Shown here: piece after piece, positions 6,292-10,529 of the stretch
How the letters are laid out: every line of letters starts with the position of its first letter
Numbering within the stretch: the stretch's first letter is position 1
From: Actinomycetes bacterium
GTDB taxonomy: Bacteria > Actinomycetota > Actinomycetes > Mycobacteriales > Mycobacteriaceae
Length of the DNA: 10,529 bases
NCBI GenBank assembly: GCA_023415515.1
Contig: JAEZKH010000487.1
Location: forward strand, 1-10,529
Direction of reading: 5' to 3'
Translations under genes and position numbers: made by a program
The notes under the pieces: model-generated
What the model saw: only the letters and a program-made list of their open reading frames with translations
Told to the model about the DNA's origin: nothing
Database searches by the model: none

Positions 6292-7736
6292 GGTCGCTTG
6301 TCTTCCGGCGTGAGGCCGACGAACTCATGTCGGTCCAGGTGAGAGTGGTGGCGGGAGTAGAAGAAGTACCACACGAATGCGATCGTCACCCAGATCAGGA
6401 ACACGTAGATCGTGATCGGTCGCAGGCTGAGGATGATCCAGAGCGCCCCGGCGATCGACAGAAGCGGAGTGATCGGGAACAGCGGGACCTTGAAGCTGCG
6501 GGGCAGGTCGGGCGCTCTCCGTCGCAGCACCATCACCCCGATCGAGACGGCGATGAACGCCACCAGGGTGCCGATGCTCGTCATCTCGGCCAGGAAGGTG
6601 ATCGGGATCAACCCGGCCATCAGGCCGATGACCACGGCGACGATGACCGTGTTCGCGATCGGGGTCAGCGTGCGGGGGTTCACCCGGTGGAAGACCTCGG
6701 GGATCATGCCGTCGCGCGACATCGCGAACAGGATGCGGGTCTGGCCGTAGATCGACACAAGCGTGACGCTGAAGATGGAGATGACCGCGCCCGCCGCGAG
6801 CACAGTGCCCGGCCACGTCGAACCGACCACGTCCTGGAGGATCTGGGCCAGTCCCGCCTCCTGGCCCTCGAACTTCTCGGTGGGTTGGGCGGCCACGCCG
6901 ACGAGTGCGGTCAATACATAGAGCAGCGTGACGGTGCCCAACGCGATCATGATCGCCAGCGGCAGGTTGCGCCTCGGGTTCTTCGCCTCCTCGCCGGCGG
7001 CGGCCACGCTGTCGAGGCCGACGAAGCTGAAGAAGATGACGCCGGCCGCGGCCGAGACGCCCGCGAACCCGAACGGTGCGAAGTCCGCCAGGTTGTCGGA
7101 GTTCCAACCCTGCACGCCGATGGCGATGAACATCAGCAGCACGGCGATCTTGATGACGACCATGACGGCGTTCGTCTTCGCCGACTCGCTGACCCCGCGG
7201 ATCAGCAACAGCGCGCACATGATGATCAGGATCACGGCGGGCAGGTTGATGATGCCGCCCTGTTCAGGGGCGTTCGACAGGGCGTCCGGTATCTGCCAGC
7301 CGAACGCGTTCCCGATGAACTGGTTGAGGTACTCCGTCCAGCCCACCGCGACGGCGGCGCCGGCCACGCCCCATTCGAGCAACAGGCACGCCCCGACCCC
7401 CATGGCCACGAACTCGCCGAGGGTGGCGTAGGTGTAGGAGTACGACGAGCCGGCGACCGGTACCGCGCCCGCTAGCTCGGCGTAGCAGACAGCGGTGAGC
7501 CCGGCGACGATGCCCGCGATCAGGAACGAGAAGACGACGGCGGGTCCGGCCATCGGAACGGCCTGGCTGAGGATGAAGAAGATACCGGTGCCGATCGTGC
7601 CGCCGATGCCGATGGCAGACAGGCTCCACAGGCCGATCGTGCGTTTGAGCTCACTTTGTCCGGTGTCTGCGCCGGTCTCTGCCGCCATCTGCTCTACGGG
7701 CTTGCGGCGCAGTACCTGTTCGCGAAGTGCTGCCAT
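6288..7736 (-). CDS. rocE: APC-superfamily cationic amino-acid permease (CAT/RocE-type)
   Basis: This 482-residue integral membrane protein is predicted to have about 12 or more transmembrane helices and to import basic amino acids or related amines with the proton gradient. The first helix carries the substrate-binding glycine motif GIGGTIGTGIFF (43-54). A central segment FFSFVGLDSVAAAGEEAKNPRRNLP matches the CAT-family consensus around helix 6. The basic N-terminal tail MAALREQVLRRKPVEQM is typical of mycobacterial RocE-like proteins. The frame stays open upstream to 7877, but ATG at 7736 is preferred: GAGGAGGA stands just before it, and the extra 47 codons would cover the paired leader hairpins and have no family resemblance. 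The tandem Usp gene overlaps its stop. Substrate specificity (arginine, ornithine or other) is inferred from family and synteny with Rv2320c; the symbol is moderate in certainty. Confidence 0.92.
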   Translation of the reverse strand: MAALREQVLRRKPVEQMAAETGADTGQSELKRTIGLWSLSAIGIGGTIGTGIFFILSQAVPMAGPAVVFSFLIAGIVAGLTAVCYAELAGAVPVAGSSYSYTYATLGEFVAMGVGACLLLEWGVAGAAVAVGWTEYLNQFIGNAFGWQIPDALSNAPEQGGIINLPAVILIIMCALLLIRGVSESAKTNAVMVVIKIAVLLMFIAIGVQGWNSDNLADFAPFGFAGVSAAAGVIFFSFVGLDSVAAAGEEAKNPRRNLPLAIMIALGTVTLLYVLTALVGVAAQPTEKFEGQEAGLAQILQDVVGSTWPGTVLAAGAVISIFSVTLVSIYGQTRILFAMSRDGMIPEVFHRVNPRTLTPIANTVIVAVVIGLMAGLIPITFLAEMTSIGTLVAFIAVSIGVMVLRRRAPDLPRSFKVPLFPITPLLSIAGALWIILSLRPITIYVFLIWVTIAFVWYFFYSRHHSHLDRHEFVGLTPEDKRP

Positions 7737-7740
7737 CGGC

Positions 7741-7748
7741 TCCTCCTC
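7741..7748 (-). promoter_or_regulatory. Shine-Dalgarno that decides the permease start
   Basis: The minus strand reads GAGGAGGA four bases before the ATG at 7736. This argues against the longer frame starting at 7877. Confidence 0.7.
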
Positions 7749-7766
7749 GGCCAGACCTTGATCATG

Positions 7767-7810
7767 ACGCAGCCGAGCCATCGGCTGCGTGGAATCGACA
7801 AGCCGGTCGA
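7767..7810 (-). promoter_or_regulatory. Tandem hairpins with six-base loops in the permease leader (candidate ANTAR target)
   Basis: On the minus strand the first hairpin (7810-7795) has stem TCGAC/GTCGA with loop CGGCTT. After a 4-base linker the second (7790-7767) has stem ACGCAGCCG/CGGCTGCGT with loop ATGGCT; its loop A and U could also pair, leaving a 10-bp stem and loop UGGC. Two adjacent hairpins with hexaloops are the known architecture of ANTAR-binding RNA. The second loop has the expected A at position 1 and G at position 4; the first does not. The pair sits between the zinc-ribbon stop and the permease Shine-Dalgarno. The strong second hairpin may alternatively be a simple terminator for the zinc-ribbon gene. 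Confidence 0.5.
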
Positions 7811-7824
7811 GGGAAATTCCGGTG

Positions 7825-7995
7825 TCAGTTATCTCGGCTGGTGGCGACGTAGTATGCGTCGCAGCCCGGATCTTCACAGGCGGTGATCGTGATCGGCTCG
7901 AGGCCGCCGCGCCAGAGGCCGACCGACACCGCGACCTCCTGTGCAGGCCCGCCGCAGAGGGGGCACCGCTGCGCCGAGTCGCGGGGCGGGTTCAT
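7825..7995 (-). CDS. Small zinc-ribbon-like protein (unknown function)
   Basis: This 56-residue protein begins MNPPRDSAQRCPLCGGPAQ. It carries CPLC (C-x2-C) near the N-terminus and C-x4-C (CEDPGC) in the C-terminal third, about 30 residues later, the layout of a small zinc ribbon. It has no membrane segment or signal. ATG at 7995 is chosen because similarity to a folded domain starts right after it; the frame is open further upstream to 8181 but those codons read antisense to the GAF-ANTAR gene and look non-coding. No Shine-Dalgarno is seen. It is first of the minus-strand genes leading into the permease, 88 bp upstream and separated from it by the paired hairpins. I do not recognise the family; zinc binding is inferred from the four cysteines. 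Confidence 0.65.
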   Translation of the reverse strand: MNPPRDSAQRCPLCGGPAQEVAVSVGLWRGGLEPITITACEDPGCDAYYVATSRDN

Positions 7996-8012
7996 GGGCA
8001 GAGATTGCCCAT

Positions 8013-8039
8013 ATCCACCCGATATGCAACCTCGAAACC
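8013..8039 (-). promoter_or_regulatory. Weak SigF-like promoter before the zinc-ribbon gene
   Basis: On the minus strand GGTTT (complement of 8035-8039) is followed after 16 bases by GTGGAT (complement of 8013-8018). The mycobacterial SigF pattern is about GGTTT-N15-17-GGGTAT, so the -35 fits and the -10 matches four of six. A start near 8006 would give a leader of about ten bases. This would place the unit under general-stress control, but the -10 mismatch keeps confidence low. Confidence 0.25.
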
Positions 8040-8075
8040 GCGATTGTTCGTCGTGGGTCAGAAACGTTTCGCTGA

Positions 8076-8777
8076 GTGGACCGAATTGTCCCCGAGGGTG
8101 GACGGCGACTTGCAGAGAAGATGGGTGAGCTTTGCGGTGGAACTGCAGCTCAGAGCGGCACATCGGACTTACTGAAAGCAATGGTCGAGGCGGCGACCCA
8201 CGTCGTGCCGGGCGCGCGGTGGGCGGGTGTGTCGATGATCGAGGGGCGCAAGGTCGTCGCCAAGGTGCCCACCGACCCGGTCGTCGCCAAACTCGACGAT
8301 GTGCAGTCCGAACTCGGGGACGGCCCGTGCATCACCGCGTTGCGCGATCACCGCACTGTGCACGTTCCCGACCTGACGAAAGAAACGCGGTGGCCCCAAT
8401 ATTGTTCGACGGCAGTGCAGTTGGGCATGCGCAGTCTGCTGTCGTTTCAGCTTTTCGTCCGGTCGGAGAATCTCGGTGCGCTGAACCTGTCCGCCGGGCA
8501 GGCCGACGTGTTCTCCGAGGACTCGATCGAGGTGGGAACGATCCTCGCGCAGCACGCGGCGGTGGCGCTGGTCGGTTCGACAGGCGAAGGTCATCTGCAG
8601 TCCGCGTTGGCGACCAGAGATCTCATCGGGCAGGCCAAGGGCATCTTGATGCATCGCAGCGGTCTGACCGGTGTTCAGGCGTTCTCCTTGCTGACTCGCA
8701 CGTCACAGGAGACGAACATGAAGCTGGTGGATGTGGCCCGCTGGCTGGTCAGCGAGCACGAGGAGGGGCTGCACTAG
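8076..8777 (+). CDS. GAF-ANTAR protein (putative RNA-binding antiterminator), copy 2
   Basis: This 233-residue protein has a GAF domain at about 30-168 and an ANTAR domain at about 174-226. It shares landmarks with the first copy: LGDGPCITAL (80-89), TRWPQY (104-109), LQSALATRDLIGQAKGILM (174-192) and LVDVARWLV. The GAF hydrophobic core and the ANTAR helices are intact, so it should be functional, binding paired hairpins in RNA under control of an unknown GAF ligand. The start is GTG at 8076 by longest frame; an in-frame ATG at 8121 (MGELCGG) is an alternative, and neither has a good Shine-Dalgarno. It diverges from the zinc-ribbon gene by about 80-125 bp and ends 44 bp before the convergent DUF302 gene. 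Its nearest plausible RNA target is the paired hairpin before the permease. Confidence 0.91.
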   Translation: MDRIVPEGGRRLAEKMGELCGGTAAQSGTSDLLKAMVEAATHVVPGARWAGVSMIEGRKVVAKVPTDPVVAKLDDVQSELGDGPCITALRDHRTVHVPDLTKETRWPQYCSTAVQLGMRSLLSFQLFVRSENLGALNLSAGQADVFSEDSIEVGTILAQHAAVALVGSTGEGHLQSALATRDLIGQAKGILMHRSGLTGVQAFSLLTRTSQETNMKLVDVARWLVSEHEEGLH

Positions 8778-8778
8778 A

Positions 8779-8793
8779 GGCCGCGATGCGGCC
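8779..8793. terminator. Short bidirectional hairpin between convergent genes
   Basis: GGCCGC and GCGGCC flank a 3-base loop, starting one base after the GAF-ANTAR stop and 28 bp beyond the DUF302 stop on the other strand. All six stem pairs are G-C; no T-tract follows. Its position between two converging genes fits a shared terminator. Confidence 0.5.
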
Positions 8794-8821
8794 GCGTAAC
8801 GCCACCGCTTCGTCCGGGCGG

Positions 8822-9346
8822 TCACGGGATCGGCGCCTCTGTCAACGCGGCGGGCGCGTCCACGCCCATCGCCGAGAGGACCGCGGCGACCTTGTGGTCG
8901 AGCTGTCTTCCGACAGCCGCAACCTCGGGCTTGTCGCCAAGACTGCCGAACAGCGTGCTGGGCTGGTCGATGACGAAGACGGCCTGGCCGGCATCGTCGG
9001 CGTAGATGAGGACACGTAGGGGTGCATACAGCATCGCCGCGGGCTCGTGACGATACATTTGCTCGGCGATGGTGTGATTGCCGACGAGATACTCGATACC
9101 GGGTCGGTCGGTTCCCGACGTATGGAGGTACGCCAGGGCATCGATCGACGCAAAGCGCATCAACCCCAACGGCGCAACGGCGTCGGAGAGCGCAAGGTTG
9201 TCCTCCCAGGTGTCCAGCGACTGGAACCGTTGCGGATCGATGGGCGGCACAACACGTTCGAAGTCGGCAACGGCGTCGCCGTAGGCTCGACCGAGCGGCA
9301 CGGTCCATCGCCGTATGAGGTGTTCAGTGAAGCTTCCCTGCGTCAT
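8822..9346 (-). CDS. DUF302-domain protein
   Basis: This 174-residue protein matches DUF302 in its second half: YLVGNHTIAEQMYRHEPAAMLYAPLRVLIYADDAGQAVFVIDQPSTLFGSLG (about 86-137), then EVAAVGRQLDHKVAAVL. In DUF302 proteins this region forms a small alpha/beta fold whose biochemical role is not established. There is no signal peptide or transmembrane helix, so it is probably cytoplasmic. The ATG start is backed by GGGAGGAG nine bases upstream. The gene lies 162 bp downstream of the HxlR gene on the same strand, with its own promoter carrying the same motif found at the HxlR start. That suggests it is a target of that regulator. The first 80 residues are not recognised. Confidence 0.85.
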   Translation of the reverse strand: MTQGSFTEHLIRRWTVPLGRAYGDAVADFERVVPPIDPQRFQSLDTWEDNLALSDAVAPLGLMRFASIDALAYLHTSGTDRPGIEYLVGNHTIAEQMYRHEPAAMLYAPLRVLIYADDAGQAVFVIDQPSTLFGSLGDKPEVAAVGRQLDHKVAAVLSAMGVDAPAALTEAPIP

Positions 9347-9355
9347 GTCCGTGTG

Positions 9356-9363
9356 CTCCTCCC
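9356..9363 (-). promoter_or_regulatory. Shine-Dalgarno of the DUF302 gene
   Basis: The minus strand reads GGGAGGAG nine bases before the ATG at 9346, supporting this start. Confidence 0.65.
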
Positions 9364-9407
9364 AGACGAACGTCGGATGCCGCGGCGTGCGGTCCGATCA
9401 ACTCCAC

Positions 9408-9434
9408 GGTATAAGTTCAGTGAATGAACTTCAA
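9408..9434 (-). promoter_or_regulatory. DUF302 promoter with embedded palindromic operator
   Basis: On the minus strand TTGAAG (complement of 9429-9434) and TATACC (complement of 9408-9413) make -35- and -10-like boxes with a short 15-bp spacer. Between and overlapping them lies the palindrome AAGTTCA-N5-TGAACTT (9413-9431). Placement between the promoter boxes fits a repressor site. Its core AGTTCATTCA recurs at the HxlR start. Confidence 0.55.
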
Positions 9435-9508
9435 TGGAAATCAGCTGTGAGCTTGCCCGGGGTGCGCGTGGCGGCGGCGCCAGTGGTTCCCCTTGCCCCG
9501 CTGGCTTT

Positions 9509-10036
9509 TCACGCTGCGTCGGTGAAAGGCTCCAGCATCCGGTGTGGACGTCTCAACATTCTGCTGATCCGATCGTCGCGAATGGAGTCTGCTGATTTGG
9601 AAGCCCGCGGATGCACCTCGAGGTCGCGCGGAGCGGGCACGGTGCCGCACCGTCCGCAGTTTCCGAGTGGAGTGAGTTGCCCCCCGCATCCGTGATGGAC
9701 GATCGGCCGGTGCATCTCGGAAGGCACATAGAATTCATTGCCCCAGTGCATCATTGCCCACATAGTCGGCCATAGCTGCTCACCCTTGGGGGTCAACGCA
9801 TACTCGTCTCTGCCGCTCGTCCCTATCGACGTCGTCAAGATCTCGTGCTCGACGAGCAATCTCAAGCGTTCGGTCAAGACGGCTGGTGGAAGACCCAGAT
9901 GCGCGCGGAAGTCGGAGAACCGTACGACGCCGTAGAATGCGTCACGGATGATCAGAAGAGTCCATCGCTCGCCGATTACTTCCAGTGTGCGCGCGACCGG
10001 GCATATCTCGTTGTCGTATTCCCGCTTGAGGGCCAT
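9509..10036 (-). CDS. HxlR-family transcriptional regulator (single domain)
   Basis: The protein is 175 residues from ATG at 10036. The winged helix spans about residues 8-103 (ICPVARTLEVIGERWTLLIIRDAFYGVVRFSDFRAHLGLPPAVLTERLRLLVEHEIL). C12 is the N-terminal cysteine used by some HxlR proteins for redox sensing. A C-terminal H-x2-C-x9-C-x2-C (H114, C117, C127, C130) matches those in the double-domain regulator at 785-1738. The frame is open to an ATG at 10063, but MALKREYDNE looks like the natural start and a TACACT -10 box lies six bases before it, allowing a leaderless transcript; neither start has a Shine-Dalgarno. The last 40 residues (RDLEVHPRASK...FTDAA) are basic and unassigned. It likely regulates itself and the downstream DUF302 gene through a shared motif. 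Its inducer is unknown. Confidence 0.9.
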   Translation of the reverse strand: MALKREYDNEICPVARTLEVIGERWTLLIIRDAFYGVVRFSDFRAHLGLPPAVLTERLRLLVEHEILTTSIGTSGRDEYALTPKGEQLWPTMWAMMHWGNEFYVPSEMHRPIVHHGCGGQLTPLGNCGRCGTVPAPRDLEVHPRASKSADSIRDDRISRMLRRPHRMLEPFTDAA

Positions 10037-10055
10037 GACATCAGTGTACGGCAGA

Positions 10056-10076
10056 TAGTTCATTCAGCGAATCAAT
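10056..10076. promoter_or_regulatory. Putative HxlR autoregulatory operator
   Basis: The plus strand reads TAGTTCATTCAGCGAATCAAT, with the inner inverted repeat ATTC-N3-GAAT. Its AGTTCATTCA is identical to the core of the DUF302 operator, and about 15 of 20 aligned positions agree. It lies some 20-40 bp upstream of the preferred HxlR start, where a repressor would block transcription. Confidence 0.5.
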
Positions 10077-10112
10077 GCGGGCTCACGGCCTCGGGTTCTG
10101 CAACGCGGGACC

Positions 10113-10440
10113 CAACTCCATCGGCGCCCCGCGCTCCCAACGTTTCCACTTCCGGGAACGCCGATCCCGCACCGCCGGATCGATCATCGCCGCCCGCACC
10201 AACGCCCGATACACCGCCGACTCCGAGGGCACCGCTCTGACCCTGCGCTTGGCCAGTTCGAACACCGACCGCCGCGGACCCCAATACGGCCATGAGCGTC
10301 GCAATTCCAACACCACCGCTTCCACGTCGGCGGGCATCTGATGCGGACATCTCGCCGGCCGATGCGACCGATCCACCAACCCCTCGAGGCCCTGCCATCA
10401 CAGCCTGATACCGCTGCTCAGCCACGCTCAACTCCCTCAT
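10113..10440 (-). pseudogene. IS481-family transposase, deleted, frameshifted and truncated
   Basis: From ATG at 10440 the minus strand encodes MRELSVAEQRYQAVMA, the usual transposase N-terminus. After about 16 codons the similarity jumps, in another frame, to GLEGLVDRSHRPARCPHQMP (from about 10390). The region joining these in intact relatives, some thirty codons forming the first helix-turn-helix, is missing. The second block continues through LELRRSWPYWGPRRSVFELAKR and KWKRWERGAPMEL, then ends in unrelated sequence (GPALQNPRP) before the catalytic core. Three lesions (internal deletion, frame change, loss of the 3' part) make it non-functional. Intact-family comparison is from memory. Confidence 0.85.
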
Positions 10441-10529
10441 CGAAGGAGTGTCACCGATCAGCCGAAACAACTGTCACGCATCAGCCGAAACACCGTCACC
10501 CATCACCCGAAGACGAAACGTCACGCATC
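10441..10529 (-). repeat. Four imperfect ~22-25-bp tandem repeats at the IS end
   Basis: On the minus strand the units follow one another: 10529-10505, 10504-10483, 10482-10460 and 10459-10441. Each starts GAT(G/C)(C/G)GTGAC (GATGCGTGAC, GATGGGTGAC, GATGCGTGAC, GATCGGTGAC) and ends in a TTCGG or TTCG block. They may be transposase-binding sites. The last abuts the transposase ATG. Confidence 0.75.

Larger units (their letters stand above)
10113..10529 (-). mobile_element. Remnant of an IS481-family insertion sequence
   Basis: The segment holds the left end of an IS481-type element: tandem repeats in the non-coding end (10441-10529) and a broken transposase (10113-10440). Family resemblance breaks off near 10112-10113, after the MEL of a motif that normally continues WQMD, so about two thirds of the element, including the DDE catalytic region, is absent. 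The right end of the window cuts through or at the edge of the repeats, so the outer terminus is not seen. Confidence 0.8.

Noticed and set aside
6180..7475. Plus-strand frame of about 431 codons, Asp/His/Arg-rich
   Set aside because: It is antisense to the permease; the apparent repetitive acidic composition is the complement of membrane-helix codons.
7737..7877. 47-residue N-terminal extension of the permease
   Set aside because: The strong GAGGAGGA site before ATG 7736 and the lack of family resemblance upstream favour the shorter protein; the extension would translate through the paired hairpins.
7996..8181. Upstream extension of the zinc-ribbon frame to 118 residues
   Set aside because: The added residues overlap antisense with the GAF-ANTAR gene and show no domain features.
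9469..9482. TGGCG-GCGG-CGCCA hairpin after the HxlR stop as a terminator
   Set aside because: Only a 5-bp stem in GC-rich DNA, without a T-tract; chance occurrence is likely.

Overview
The window is GC-rich actinobacterial DNA, most likely from a Mycobacterium/Mycolicibacterium-type genome. The evidence is the codon bias, an Hsp20 of the mycobacterial 18-kDa antigen type, two GAF-ANTAR proteins, and two gene pairs that recall pairs in M. tuberculosis. These are thiolase + carotenoid oxygenase (compare Rv0914c/Rv0913c) and CAT-type amino-acid permease + tandem Usp (compare Rv2320c rocE/Rv2319c). An IS481-type transposase remnant closes the window. Family and synteny statements are from memory; no search was run.

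Layout, left to right. (1) 1-43: possible 5' end of a minus-strand gene leaving the window. (2) 128-780: a minus-strand small heat-shock gene with a perfect 16-bp terminator hairpin downstream, a canonical Shine-Dalgarno, a GC hairpin in its leader and a near-perfect CIRCE (HrcA) operator over the likely promoter. (3) 785-4486: a tight minus-strand operon of SCP2-type thiolase, carotenoid-cleavage-type oxygenase and a double-domain HxlR regulator. Each stop codon directly abuts the next start codon. (4) 4487-4699: a divergent intergenic region with a hairpin and three consecutive perfect palindromes. (5) 4700-8777: an island in which two paralogous plus-strand GAF-ANTAR genes bracket a minus-strand unit of a small zinc-ribbon protein, an APC-family cationic amino-acid permease and a tandem universal stress protein. 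The permease leader holds two adjacent hairpins that can each form a six-base loop, the general geometry of ANTAR RNA targets. (6) 8822-10036: a DUF302 gene and, upstream on the same strand, a single-domain HxlR regulator. The two promoters share a 10-bp motif inside palindromic sequence. (7) 10113-10529: a degraded IS481-family element with an internally deleted, frameshifted and 3'-truncated transposase and four tandem ~23-bp repeats at its end.

Taken together, the region is accessory-like and regulatory: heat and general stress proteins (Hsp20, Usp), GAF sensors coupled to RNA-binding ANTAR output, and two HxlR regulators. All three HxlR modules carry the same Cys/His pattern. The two most testable ideas are ANTAR control of the permease-Usp unit through the paired-hairpin leader, and HxlR control of both itself and the DUF302 gene through the shared operator. 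No tRNA, rRNA or CRISPR array was seen.
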